Counted from the first letter of the stretch, positions 7,840-15,915 are shown. The stretch: DNA of 49,736 bases from Gallionella sp. (GCA_017880865.1 JADGRL010000018.1:1-49736); one strand, 5' to 3'. Numbers and translations are program-made. The notes: generated from the sequence alone by a model not told the origin.

Positions 7840-9681
7840 TTATGGCTGGTAATTGAGGCCGACAAATAGTCGGCGTCCCAACGGATTGTAGCCGTAGACG
7901 TTGCTGTCGTTCTGGTTGGCCAGGTTGTCCGCTCGCAATAACAATTTCGTTTGCTTGCTGATCGCATAACTGGCAGTCAGGTTGAACACGTTGAAGCTAA
8001 CCAATGTTTTACGCGTAGTGACGAAAGTATTGGGATCTGTGAAATTATCCTCGCGTGTCCCGCTGTACAGCCACTCCCCGCCCACCTGCCATAAGCCTAG
8101 CTGTTGCGTCACCCCGAGACTGCTATGCAGCTTGGCGCGCCGGTCCAGCTGGATTCCGGTCATGTCGTCGCGCGGATTCTGCTCAGTCAGTGCGGCTTTC
8201 ACGCCGGTGTCGCCAAACTGCCCGGCATAACTGAACTCGACGCCGTTAATACGTGCCTTGTTGACGTTAATTGGAGGCCATCCAGAAATCAAATCGCGAA
8301 TACGATTATCGAAGTACACCGCATCTAACTGCTGTCCGCGCGCCGTGTAATGTAACCCAGCTTCCAAACTGCGTGCATGCTCTGGCTGCAATGTCGGATT
8401 GCCGCCACCCGGATAATACAAATCGTTGAAGGTGGGCGCCTTGAATGCCGTACTGTAGCTGGCAGTAGTGCGCCACGCATCGGTAAACGAATAGCCATAA
8501 CCTAAAAGACCTGTCGTGGCGTTACCGTATTGCGAATTGCGATCCTGACGCAGGTTCGCTTGCAGCTGATGGACGTCATAGCGCCCGGTATATCCGGCAA
8601 ACACGCTGTTCACCGTGCGCGAATTTTGGAGATAACCCGGATTGATGTCGCTGGATACTTTTTGCTGCAACGATTCCGCCCCCAGCAAAAGCTGCTTGCT
8701 GTCGTCCATATGCAGCGCGTTTTGCCAAGAGAACTGGTTGCTGCTGGTCTGATACAGCGAACCAAAAGCGGTAGGCTGACCATTCAAATAATCGCGATAC
8801 TGGTCGACGCCGTTCGCCAATTGCAGCTTGCTGTTCCAGGTTTCATTGATCTGGTCATCCGAGGCCAGCGAGAGCTTCCACATCTGGTTGCGGTTAGTGT
8901 TCACATCAGTCCGATTCAAATTAAAAGCATTATCGTACTGATTATTGCCATTGCTGCCGAACAGCGCAGCCGAGACGCGGTGGTCGGGATTGAATGCGTG
9001 TCCCACATTGGCGGACATACTATTATTACGGTAGCCGTCCCGATCCGGGTTGGCACCAGGTACCAGTGCCGGGTTCAAGGCCGATACACCATCGGTTCTG
9101 AAGGTGGAAAGTTGCACATGGAAATCCGTTCCATCAGCCGCTCCTCCAAAGCCTGTGGACAGACGCCGCGTGCCCTGGCTGCCCACGCCTGTGCTCACAT
9201 TCGCGGCGAGTGCGCCACGCCCACGTTTGGTGAATATCTGGATCACACCGCCGATGGCTTCAGAGCCGTACAGACTGCTGACGTTGCCGCGCACCACTTC
9301 AATGCGTTCGACCTGATCCAGCATCAGCTGGTCCAGTGCGGTGGTGCCGGTAGTGGCGGAATTGATGCGCACTCCGTCCACCAGAATCAGCACATGCGTG
9401 CTGTCCGTGCCTCGCAGATACAGGCCGGAAGATTTTCCCGTTCCGCCGTTTTGCGAAAATTCCACACCCGCCACGTCGCGCAGAATAGTTGGCACATCTG
9501 CCGCGCCGGATTTGCGAATATCTTCTTCATTGAGCACGGTCGTATCGGCGATGGTTTTATCCATCGCTTGCGGCATGCGCGTCGGTGTCACGATGGACAA
9601 CTCCATCGGAGTGTCGGCATAAGCGGAAAAAGAAAAGGTGATTGCACCGAATAGTGCAGCCGTGATTACTATGTGTTTCAT
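7840..9681 (-). CDS. btuB: TonB-dependent cobalamin receptor
   Basis: Outer-membrane receptor that takes up cobalamin using TonB energy. The 613-residue protein has a signal peptide (residues 1-22), a TonB box within MELSIVTPTR, a plug domain (VPTILRDVAGVEFSQNGG, LYLRGTDSTHVLILVDG, VERIEVVRGNVSSLYGSEAIGG) and a C-terminal barrel ending in an aromatic residue pattern (LFVGLNYQP). The ATG at 9681 is chosen because AGGAAA lies 7 nt upstream and a signal peptide follows; the frame is open to 9783. It is the first gene after a cobalamin riboswitch. Confidence 0.94.
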   Translation of the reverse strand: MKHIVITAALFGAITFSFSAYADTPMELSIVTPTRMPQAMDKTIADTTVLNEEDIRKSGAADVPTILRDVAGVEFSQNGGTGKSSGLYLRGTDSTHVLILVDGVRINSATTGTTALDQLMLDQVERIEVVRGNVSSLYGSEAIGGVIQIFTKRGRGALAANVSTGVGSQGTRRLSTGFGGAADGTDFHVQLSTFRTDGVSALNPALVPGANPDRDGYRNNSMSANVGHAFNPDHRVSAALFGSNGNNQYDNAFNLNRTDVNTNRNQMWKLSLASDDQINETWNSKLQLANGVDQYRDYLNGQPTAFGSLYQTSSNQFSWQNALHMDDSKQLLLGAESLQQKVSSDINPGYLQNSRTVNSVFAGYTGRYDVHQLQANLRQDRNSQYGNATTGLLGYGYSFTDAWRTTASYSTAFKAPTFNDLYYPGGGNPTLQPEHARSLEAGLHYTARGQQLDAVYFDNRIRDLISGWPPINVNKARINGVEFSYAGQFGDTGVKAALTEQNPRDDMTGIQLDRRAKLHSSLGVTQQLGLWQVGGEWLYSGTREDNFTDPNTFVTTRKTLVSFNVFNLTASYAISKQTKLLLRADNLANQNDSNVYGYNPLGRRLFVGLNYQP

Positions 9682-9823
9682 TGTGGTTTCCTGAGTTAAT
9701 TCCAAGCGTCCCCGTTGGAAAATTAATAATTCAGGAAATACGGCAGGCAGAAAAATCAGAATACGAACTGCGATGCTGTTCATATGTATTCTGACGCGCC
9801 ACCCGCAGCATCTCCCATACGTA

Positions 9824-9964
9824 GGGAGCCTCTAAAAATTCAGAGTTCGCCCAAATGCAAGGCGCGGGGGAAATTTTGAAGCGACGCATATGCGTTATAT
9901 GCAAGCAAGCAATTTTTTCCGCAACACTGCAGTTGGGATGAAATCTGTATTTTTAAAGGCTACC
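9824..9964. mobile_element. MITE-like repeat, copy A (141 bp)
   Basis: Begins GGGAGCCTCTAAAAA and ends TTTTTAAAGGCTACC, near-perfect terminal inverted repeats. It has the same length and most of the same sequence as 25484-25624. It contains no open reading frame. It lies directly between the end of the cobalamin riboswitch aptamer and the btuB coding region, so it is transcribed as part of the btuB leader. Confidence 0.75.
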
Positions 9965-9966
9965 TT

Positions 9967-10146
9967 TGCTCCCAGGCCGGTATCCGGGCTCACAAGTCTT
10001 GATTTGCCGCCTTCCCATGATCGCTCACAGTGGCCTACTGGCAAATCCTCACTCGCTTACCGTTGCGGGGGCAGCTCAGGCATAGGGAACTCATGTTCCC
10101 GCACCTGCTTCCCGTTTAACTCATCTGCATGCAGACGAGCACCTCA
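9967..10146 (-). promoter_or_regulatory. Cobalamin (B12) riboswitch
   Basis: Read on the minus strand, the conserved cobalamin aptamer core is present: GCCTGAGCTGCCCCCGCAAC followed by GGTAAGCGAG, then the B12-box-like GTAGGCCACTGTG, and a closing GAGCCCGGATACCGGCCTGG near 9970. The element precedes btuB and the whole minus-strand cobalamin unit, which it should repress when adenosylcobalamin is plentiful. The usual expression platform would lie between about 9700 and 9967, where a MITE-like repeat now sits. Confidence 0.93.
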
Positions 10147-10240
10147 AAGCGGCGCGCACTTTATCACAAACAGATCGCAACTTACCGGAACAAAAATCAC
10201 CGGAAGCCTACAAACCGCTTGCACAAGCATTCCTTACCGT

Positions 10241-10270
10241 TTGACTTATCAGCACTTTTCATTCTATAGT
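10241..10270 (+). promoter_or_regulatory. Promoter of the ZapB-like/zapA operon
   Basis: TTGACT (10241-10246) and TATAGT (10265-10270) are 18 bp apart. The expected transcription start falls at about 10277, the A of the first ATG, and there is no Shine-Dalgarno sequence, so the message is probably leaderless. Confidence 0.6.
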
Positions 10271-10276
10271 CAACGC

Positions 10277-10477
10277 ATGGAAAACGAATTGAACGCACTG
10301 GAAGCCAAACTTGCCCAGCTGATACAAGTCAGCGGCAAGTTGCGAGCCGAGAATCACCAGTTGCGCCAGGAGTTGGCACACGCTCTGAGCAGCAATCGTC
10401 AATACAGCGACAAGATGGATAGCGCGAAGGCTCGCCTGGAAAAACTGCTGGTTACGCTACCCGAGAATCAAACATGA
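10277..10477 (+). CDS. Small coiled-coil protein, ZapB-like (TIGR02449-type)
   Basis: A 66-residue protein that is almost entirely heptad-patterned (LEAKLAQLIQVSGKLRAEN, then ARLEKLLVTL). Small coiled-coil proteins of this type are regularly found directly before zapA and are presumed to act with the divisome, as ZapB does with ZapA. The ATG at 10277 is chosen over the longer open frame from 9890 because the latter runs through the antisense of the riboswitch. It overlaps zapA by 4 nt (ATGA). Confidence 0.8.
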   Translation: MENELNALEAKLAQLIQVSGKLRAENHQLRQELAHALSSNRQYSDKMDSAKARLEKLLVTLPENQT

Positions 10478-10785
10478 GCAATCCCATCAAAACGCTGGAA
10501 ATCAAGTTGCTCGACCGAGAGTTGCGTGTCGCCTGCCCCGAGGATGAGCGCGGCGAATTGCTGGATGCCGTGGCTTTTTTGGATAAACGCATGCGCGAAA
10601 TTCGCGATGCCGGCAAGATCGCCAGCGTCGAGCGCATCGCGCTGATGGCGGCCCTTAACATCACGCACGAATTGCTCGGCATGAAAGTAGGACGGGGCGT
10701 TGACCTCTCCGACTTTAAGCGTAGAATGGACTCCATGCAGGCAGCGATCGATCAGGCATTAGCCGAACAAGATTCGCTGTTCTAA
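10474..10785 (+). CDS. zapA: Cell division protein ZapA
   Basis: A 103-residue FtsZ-bundling protein that stabilises the Z-ring. The N-terminal globular part begins IKTLEIKLLDRELRVACPEDE. The family signature ERIALMAALNITHELL follows at about residues 53-68, and a C-terminal helix (RRMDSMQAAIDQALAEQD) would form the antiparallel coiled coil. Length is typical. Translation is likely coupled to the preceding coiled-coil gene, and 6S RNA follows directly, the same neighbourhood as in many proteobacteria. Confidence 0.95.
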   Translation: MSNPIKTLEIKLLDRELRVACPEDERGELLDAVAFLDKRMREIRDAGKIASVERIALMAALNITHELLGMKVGRGVDLSDFKRRMDSMQAAIDQALAEQDSLF

Positions 10786-10799
10786 AAGATAGTATTTCC

Positions 10800-10988
10800 A
10801 GGTTTGTCCCCTGCGGTGTTCGAGAGACTCATATATTCTTTGAACCAAGTATTTTTCCAGGTCGCGACCCACTACGCTGCTGTTGTGAATGTCCCTCGCG
10901 GATGATCCTGATGCGGCAGGGAAGTGACCCTCTTGAACCTTCAGGTTCGAGATGCTGGGTCAACGGCACAGGCGGGGGGCTTTATTTT
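10800..10988 (+). ncRNA. ssrS: 6S RNA
   Basis: The stretch from TTTGTCCCCTGCGGTGTTCG to GGCACAGGCGGGGGG shows the complementary 5' and 3' ends of the closing stem, an internal CCCTCGCGGATG / GCAGGGAAGTGACCC half typical of the bubble flanks, and the position immediately after zapA that 6S RNA occupies in many proteobacteria. It sequesters sigma-70 RNA polymerase in stationary phase. A clear terminator follows. Exact ends are estimates. Confidence 0.88.
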
Positions 10989-10990
10989 TA

Positions 10991-11017
10991 GTGCGACCTT
11001 TTCGGGTCGCACTTTTT
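10991..11017 (+). terminator. Intrinsic terminator after 6S RNA
   Basis: GTGCGACC / GGTCGCAC stem with a short TTTTCG loop followed by TTTTTATTT. It should end transcription from the zapA/6S region. Confidence 0.85.
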
Positions 11018-11073
11018 ATTTGTGAGTGTGACGAACATGTTAAACCCAAATAATCCATTAGAACCAAGATGCC

Positions 11074-11183
11074 CTGTAGGAGCGCAATTCATTGCGCGAT
11101 TGCTTGGTCACACAATCGCCCGATGGCTCTGAATAGCCAATCCACTATGCCACCAGAAAACGGCGGCAAGTTGCTGGTTAAAT
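11074..11183. repeat. REP-like palindrome plus MITE fragment
   Basis: TGTAGGAGCGCAATTCATTG (11075-11094) and the next few bases form a small palindrome that resembles the arms of the repeat at 46944-47007. It is followed at 11142-11183 by a 40-bp stretch matching the middle of the repeat at 15711-15911 (CCACTATGCCACCAGAAAAC versus CCACTAGGCCACCAAAAAAC). The whole lies in the leader of the EVE-domain gene. Confidence 0.5.
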
Positions 11184-11215
11184 CGGGCTTCTACATTAAG
11201 AATGAAATAAAGACC

Positions 11216-11680
11216 ATGCGCTATTGGCTGATGAAATCCGAACCCGGCGATTGCAGCATCGACGACCTCGCCGCACTGCCCGATCAGACCGTGGCCTGGT
11301 ACGGCGTGCGCAACTATCAGGCACGCAACTTCATGCGCGACCAGATGAGCGTCGGCGATGGCGTGCTGTTCTATCACTCCAACTGCAAAGAGCCGGGCAT
11401 CGCGGGCATCGCACAAGTCAGCAGCACCGCCTATCCCGATGCCACGCAGTTCAATAAGAAGAGCAAATACTTCGATGCCAAGGCCACTCAGGAGACGCCG
11501 CGCTGGTTCAATGTGGACGTGCAACTGGTGAGAAAAATCGCGCTGATCACCATCGATGAATTGCGCAAACACCCCGAACTGGAAAGTATGCGCACCCTGC
11601 AGCGCGGCAACCGCCTGTCCATCACGCCGCTCGATCCATCCGAGTGGCGTTTCATCACCACTAAATTGGCGCACGAATAA
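11216..11680 (+). CDS. EVE-domain protein (thymocyte nuclear protein 1-like)
   Basis: A 154-residue single-domain protein: YWLMKSEPGDCSIDDL at the N-terminus, WYGVRNYQARNFMRDQM, GDGVLFYHSNCKEPGIAGIA, then TPRWFNVDVQLV and a C-terminal RLSITPLDPSEW. EVE domains share the PUA-like fold and bind modified bases in DNA or RNA; bacterial stand-alone members are conserved but of uncertain role. The ATG at 11216 matches the family start; the frame is open further upstream but through repeat DNA. Its stop codon overlaps the start of the TauE gene (TAATG). Confidence 0.92.
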   Translation: MRYWLMKSEPGDCSIDDLAALPDQTVAWYGVRNYQARNFMRDQMSVGDGVLFYHSNCKEPGIAGIAQVSSTAYPDATQFNKKSKYFDAKATQETPRWFNVDVQLVRKIALITIDELRKHPELESMRTLQRGNRLSITPLDPSEWRFITTKLAHE

Positions 11681-12477
11681 TGGAATGGTATGCAGCCTAC
11701 CTTGCACTCGGCGCAACGGCAGGATTTCTGGCCGGACTGTTCGGCGTCGGCGGCGGCACGGTACTCGTGCCGGTGCTGCTGTTGCTGTTCGACGCACAAC
11801 TTTTCCCTACCGAACATGTGATGCACCTCGCGCTGGGCACCTCGATGGCGGTCATCCTGTTCACGTCGCTGGCCAGCCTGCGCAAACACCACCAGCACGG
11901 CGCGGTGAACTGGCGCGTGGTGCGCAGCCTCACACCCGGCATTCTGTTTGGCGCAGCATTGGGCGCGCTGTTTGCCGCATCCATCCCGACGCGCGGGCTG
12001 GGCATCTTTTTCGCGCTGTTCGTATATTTTGCCGCCGCACAAATCCTGCTCGATGTGCGCCCGCATGCATCGCGCCAGCTGCCCGACATGGTCGGCATGA
12101 CGCTGACCGGCACGCTCACCGGTTGGCTGAGCAGTATGGTATCCATCGGCGGCGGCACGATCGTCACCCCGTTCCTGCTCTGGTGCAACGTGCCGCTGCG
12201 CAACGCGATCGGCACGTCGGCTGCGATCGGCTTTCCGGTCGCAGTCGGCGGCACGATCGGTTATGTCGTCACCGGCATGAGCCTCACGGCTCTGCCCGCG
12301 CCTAACGTGGGGTTCGTCTACCTGCCCGCGCTACTCTGGGTCGCACTCGCCAGCGTCATCACCGCGCCGCTGGGCGCAAAAGCCACGCATCACATGAACG
12401 TCAAAATTTTGCGCAAACTGTTCGCCGTGCTGCTGATCGCACTGGCTACCAATATGCTGTGGAAAATGCTGGCTTAA
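11680..12477 (+). CDS. TauE/SafE family membrane permease
   Basis: A 265-residue inner-membrane protein with about eight hydrophobic segments. The internal repeat of the family is visible: FLAGLFGVGGGTVLVPVLLL near residue 17 and SMVSIGGGTIVTPFLLWCNV near residue 145. Members export or import sulfur-containing or other small organic anions such as sulfite, sulfoacetate or taurine-derived products; substrate cannot be read from sequence. It is translationally linked to the EVE gene and convergent with the pigment operon, 20 bp from its end. Confidence 0.9.
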   Translation: MEWYAAYLALGATAGFLAGLFGVGGGTVLVPVLLLLFDAQLFPTEHVMHLALGTSMAVILFTSLASLRKHHQHGAVNWRVVRSLTPGILFGAALGALFAASIPTRGLGIFFALFVYFAAAQILLDVRPHASRQLPDMVGMTLTGTLTGWLSSMVSIGGGTIVTPFLLWCNVPLRNAIGTSAAIGFPVAVGGTIGYVVTGMSLTALPAPNVGFVYLPALLWVALASVITAPLGAKATHHMNVKILRKLFAVLLIALATNMLWKMLA

Positions 12478-12497
12478 CCGAATCAAGTGTGCGTAAG

Positions 12498-13148
12498 TCA
12501 CGGTAGCTGCTGTGCCGGGGCAATCTCAATGTCAGCCTGTCCTAACCGCCAGTAGTGTGTGTTCGGTGCCACCATCTCTTCGAAACTTGCGGCAGATGTG
12601 AACGCTGCCGATGGCAAAGGACATGACACAAGCCGTAGCCAGGCACTGCGACCGGGCTTCTCCTCTTCGACCCAACCCAGCAGCATCCCGGCGCTGCCGG
12701 CCTGATGACAGGCTAATATGGCCAAATCCATCGGGTTGCGCGCGAGCACGATGCCCGCATCTCCTTGCCAGTTCAACGCCGCTGCTAGAGCCGGCAATAT
12801 TTGACTGGTTTGACTTTGCAGGAAGCTGAACGGCATCGGCAGACCTTCCCGATTTTGCTCCAGCACTTGAGATATCGCTGAAATCGAACCGCTCAGACTG
12901 CATACCCGTAACACGACATCCCGTGGCAATGCTATTTCTTTTGCCGCATCCAGACAATCGAGTGCGCCGAAGAGTGCCAGTTCAGCCAATATTCCGATGC
13001 GGCGTGGACGATATCCGAGTCGGGTCACCAATTGTTCGCGCCAATTATCGGGGAGTGCATTGTCGCGGGATGCACTGTCCGGGAAAAACCCGGCTGACGA
13101 TCGGCCGGTAATTTGCCAAGTCAGGCTATTCATTTTTTGTGTGTCCAC
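12498..13148 (-). CDS. Chain-length-factor-like, truncated ketosynthase
   Basis: A 216-residue protein related to the beta-ketoacyl-synthase N-terminal-like proteins that accompany ketosynthases in aryl polyene clusters (ApeC type). It has a thiolase-like pattern (RIGILAELALFGALDCLDAAK, LRVCSLSGSISAISQVLEQ) but no active-site Cys-His-His set, and it is only half the length of a true ketosynthase. It would pair with the ketosynthase encoded just upstream, with which it overlaps. The start is either GTG at 13148 or ATG at 13133. Function as chain length factor is inference from family and position. Confidence 0.7.
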   Translation of the reverse strand: MDTQKMNSLTWQITGRSSAGFFPDSASRDNALPDNWREQLVTRLGYRPRRIGILAELALFGALDCLDAAKEIALPRDVVLRVCSLSGSISAISQVLEQNREGLPMPFSFLQSQTSQILPALAAALNWQGDAGIVLARNPMDLAILACHQAGSAGMLLGWVEEEKPGRSAWLRLVSCPLPSAAFTSAASFEEMVAPNTHYWRLGQADIEIAPAQQLP

Positions 13149-14223
13149 GTGCCTTGCCGTTAACGCGAGCAGTGTCCTCCAGGATCACCGCGGTATGCCC
13201 TCCGCCAAAACCCAGTATGTCCGCTAGCACGTATTGCACGGACTCCGCTGTTGGCTGTGCCAATCCGGCATACAGATCTGGATCAATCGGGTAGTCTGGT
13301 TGCGGCCAGATATTGGCTTCCAGGCAGGCGGTCAGCAAAGCGATCTCTGCAACTCCCGATGCACCCAGCGTGTGGCCGATCGCCGCTTTCAGCGTAACGA
13401 GCGGGGGCAATGATTCGAATGCCGCAGCCAATCCGGTCAATTCGTTCACATCATTTATTGGACTGCCCGCAGCCTGCAATTTGATCAGGTCGATGTCGGA
13501 TGGCTTCAGACCGCTGGCGGCCAAAGCCTGCTCGCACATCTGGGTAACCGTTTGTGGAATGGCGCCGGTCGGGTCGCGTCCGTCCACGATATGACTTCCG
13601 CCACGCAAACGCCAGCGCGCAGGCTGGCTGGACAGTTGCAACACCGACACGGCTTCCCCGAGCGTGATTCCGTCACGGTTCAATCCCAGCGGTTTGGGTT
13701 TACCGGACGTCAGCAACTGCATGGCGGCGAAACCGGAAACCGAGAATCGATTGGACAGTTCCACCCCCAGCACAACGGCCTCGTTTACCGAACCCGAACC
13801 GATGAGTCTGGATGCGGACAGCAGTGCTTGCAGTGATGAAGTGCAGGCACTGGAAACCAGATAGACCGGCCCGGTCCAGTTCAGCCAGCCGGCTATTTTC
13901 TCAGTGAAGCCGTAGCCATCTTCAAGGCGCGCCTCCCCGTTTTCAATCGCGCCGATATCAAGAGATGAGGATGCCACAAAGAGCGGTGCGCCGGAATCCG
14001 CTTCGAGTCCCGCTTCCCTTGCAGCTGCACAGACAAGCTGCTTCGCGCGGCAGCGCCAGTCTGATTCGAGGTGATCGATACGAAAATAGGGCCAACTTGT
14101 TCCGCCGGCCAACTCCATCCGTTGCGCGCCTCGCCCCCCGGCAGAGATACTAGCCAAGGCCTGCGGCAGATTCGCACCGAGTGCCGATATGAGCGCTCGC
14201 CCATGCAGGTAAACCGGCCTCAT
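13126..14223 (-). CDS. Beta-ketoacyl-ACP synthase (KAS I/II type) with altered active site
   Basis: A 365-residue ketosynthase. The nucleophile is Cys127 (VSSACTSSLQAL) and the second histidine is His284 (KAAIGHTLGASG). The first histidine motif, normally NAHGTGTP, reads KLQAAGSPIND, so His is replaced by Gln250. In ketosynthases the two histidines assist decarboxylation of malonyl-ACP and condensation, so this enzyme may work differently, act as a transferase or need its partner. The C-terminal FGGGHTAVIL is intact. It overlaps the ACP gene by 4 nt and the chain-length-factor-like gene by 8-23 nt. Role in building an acyl chain for the resorcinol half is inferred. Confidence 0.85.
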   Translation of the reverse strand: MRPVYLHGRALISALGANLPQALASISAGGRGAQRMELAGGTSWPYFRIDHLESDWRCRAKQLVCAAAREAGLEADSGAPLFVASSSLDIGAIENGEARLEDGYGFTEKIAGWLNWTGPVYLVSSACTSSLQALLSASRLIGSGSVNEAVVLGVELSNRFSVSGFAAMQLLTSGKPKPLGLNRDGITLGEAVSVLQLSSQPARWRLRGGSHIVDGRDPTGAIPQTVTQMCEQALAASGLKPSDIDLIKLQAAGSPINDVNELTGLAAAFESLPPLVTLKAAIGHTLGASGVAEIALLTACLEANIWPQPDYPIDPDLYAGLAQPTAESVQYVLADILGFGGGHTAVILEDTARVNGKARGHTKNE

Positions 14224-14486
14224 ACGCGGCGCGCGGATAAATATTCGGCCAGATGGGCAATGTTGCTCAATGCTCGCCGGGTCTCCTTGCTGTCCGGGAG
14301 TCGTATCCCGTAGCGTTTTTGAATTTCCATCGAGATTTGCAAGGCATCTAAAGAGTCGAGCATCAGTCTCGATTCCGTACCAAAGAGTATCTCGTCGTCA
14401 GCCAGACCACCTTGCGGTTCGTCTTTATCAGCCGCATATAAAATCAGGGCTTTCAGCTCGTGCCGGAATGCCACCAGATCACCCAT
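14220..14486 (-). CDS. Acyl carrier protein (dialkylresorcinol operon)
   Basis: An 88-residue phosphopantetheine-binding protein. Ser45 in LMLDSLDALQISMEI is the attachment site, with the expected helix II pattern after it. It carries acyl intermediates for the neighbouring ketosynthase and possibly for the BtrH-like acyltransferase. It overlaps the ketosynthase gene by 4 nt (ATGA). The family is distant from the FabF-pathway AcpP, as usual for secondary-metabolism ACPs, and DarC is the analogous component in Pseudomonas. Confidence 0.9.
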   Translation of the reverse strand: MGDLVAFRHELKALILYAADKDEPQGGLADDEILFGTESRLMLDSLDALQISMEIQKRYGIRLPDSKETRRALSNIAHLAEYLSARRV

Positions 14487-14502
14487 TAGTTATCCCGGTT
14501 CA

Positions 14503-15708
14503 TCAGTTGGCTCGGCGGCGAAAAAAAAGCACCGCGATGATAATCATCAGCGTCGCAAAACTCATCAACTTGGCCGTTGGCAGCAATATGCCCACCGTAT
14601 CGCTGCCGCGCAACAGCACCGCAAGCATGCCTTCCAATCCCCAGTTCATCGGAGAAAATTCAGCAAGCCGTTGCATATACTCGGGCATAAAAAACTTTGG
14701 CACCATCACACCGCCGATTGCGGCCATCAATATATTAACGGTCGGGCCCACAGCCGATGCTTGTGCATGCGTTCTGACTATACTGGCCAGCGCGAGTGCC
14801 AAGCCGATCGCCGCCATGCTCACGGCCAGCAGCACAAGCAGCAGCGCGCCCCAATGTATGCCCGCCAGTGACAGCGCATCCCCGCCCAGCAATGGCATCA
14901 ACCAGACGCCCACCGCCAGCATCAGTGCGGCCTGGAGTCCGTTGATAATCAGGTAGGGCAATGCCTTGGACCAGATCATCATGCCCGTTGGTACACCCAG
15001 ACTGGCCAGCCTTGCCAGCGCTCCGCATTGACGTTCCTGAAGGAACAGATTGGCCAGTGAAGCCACGACAAAAAACATACCGAAAACCAACCAGGCGGGT
15101 ACATTTTGCTGCACGGCGGTAGGACGTGAACCGGCGGCTAATCGCTCAGAGCCAACCAGTGTCTGCGCGGAGACAGAAACGATTCCACCCGAAGCACGAG
15201 CCGATGGCTTGTTTTCCGGGTGCGACATTTTGGCTGCGGCGAGCAGTACCTGAGCGCGCAACTCGCTGGCAATCATGATCAGCTCGGCGTTATTTGCAGA
15301 AAACACGCCGCTTTCCAGACCCGGATCGGTAATCAATTTGAGTTGTTTTTCGCTATCGGGTTGCTGGGCAACCAGCTCTTTGGAAAAATCTTTCTCGATG
15401 ACCAGAGCGTAACTCAGCTTACCGCTGCGCACTTCATCTGACCAGCTCGCGCTGCTTTCCTTGGAGTTAATGCTTGCCTGAGGTTTGCCGTGCCGCTTTT
15501 CCCATTCGCCAAGCAGCACATTAGCCAATTGGCCGTTGTCCCGGTTGTCTACAACATAGGGTAGGGGCTTGATAACCGGGCTGTACACGTCTTGGAGTGC
15601 CAGCGACATGATGATGATAAACAGTACCGGCATCAGGAATAGCGCGACCAAACCATGCACGTCACGAATCAGGGCCAGCAGTTCTTTTTTGATCAGCGCG
15701 AATAGCAT
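14503..15708 (-). CDS. ABC-2 type transporter permease
   Basis: A 401-residue permease. It has one N-terminal membrane segment (residues 20-40), a large extracytoplasmic domain (about 60-215) with YSPVIKPLPYVVDNRDNGQL, then about five C-terminal membrane segments, the layout of the NatB/YhhJ exporter class. With the ATPase encoded upstream it should export a lipid-like product or translocate it to the outer leaflet. It is separated from the ATPase gene only by a MITE-like repeat. Substrate is inferred to be the dialkylresorcinol or its ester from operon membership. Confidence 0.88.
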   Translation of the reverse strand: MLFALIKKELLALIRDVHGLVALFLMPVLFIIIMSLALQDVYSPVIKPLPYVVDNRDNGQLANVLLGEWEKRHGKPQASINSKESSASWSDEVRSGKLSYALVIEKDFSKELVAQQPDSEKQLKLITDPGLESGVFSANNAELIMIASELRAQVLLAAAKMSHPENKPSARASGGIVSVSAQTLVGSERLAAGSRPTAVQQNVPAWLVFGMFFVVASLANLFLQERQCGALARLASLGVPTGMMIWSKALPYLIINGLQAALMLAVGVWLMPLLGGDALSLAGIHWGALLLVLLAVSMAAIGLALALASIVRTHAQASAVGPTVNILMAAIGGVMVPKFFMPEYMQRLAEFSPMNWGLEGMLAVLLRGSDTVGILLPTAKLMSFATLMIIIAVLFFRRRAN

Positions 15709-15710
15709 AT

Positions 15711-15911
15711 GGGCACCTCTAGAAATTCAAAATCCTGATGAAACTTCTAGCCATTCCACTAGGCCACCAAAAAACGGTAGCCAAGTGGCTGGTTATAAGC
15801 GATGCAAGGCGCGAAGGAAATTTTAGCGCGCAGCATATATTTAATATGTAAGCGATAAAATTTCCTGAGTAACGCAGTATCACAACGGGGTTTGGGTTTA
15901 TAGAAGCGCCC
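15711..15911. mobile_element. MITE-like repeat, copy C (201 bp)
   Basis: Begins GGGCACCTCTAGAAATTC and ends TATAGAAGCGCCC. It shares its core (GATGCAAGGCGCGAAGGAAA, then a TAAGCG...TTTCCTGAGTAACGCAGT half) with copies A and B. Compared with them it carries an extra segment (CCACTAGGCCACCAAAAAAC and following) also found at 11142-11183. It fills the entire gap between the ABC permease and ATPase genes without interrupting either. Confidence 0.7.
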
Positions 15912-15915
15912 ATAA

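Noticed and set aside
8530..9654. 374-codon open frame on the plus strand opposite btuB
   Set aside because: It is antisense to a clear TonB receptor gene, has no recognisable domain, and such frames are common in GC-rich coding DNA.
9890..10276. N-terminal extension of the coiled-coil gene before zapA
   Set aside because: It runs through the antisense of the cobalamin riboswitch and past a promoter just before the ATG at 10277.
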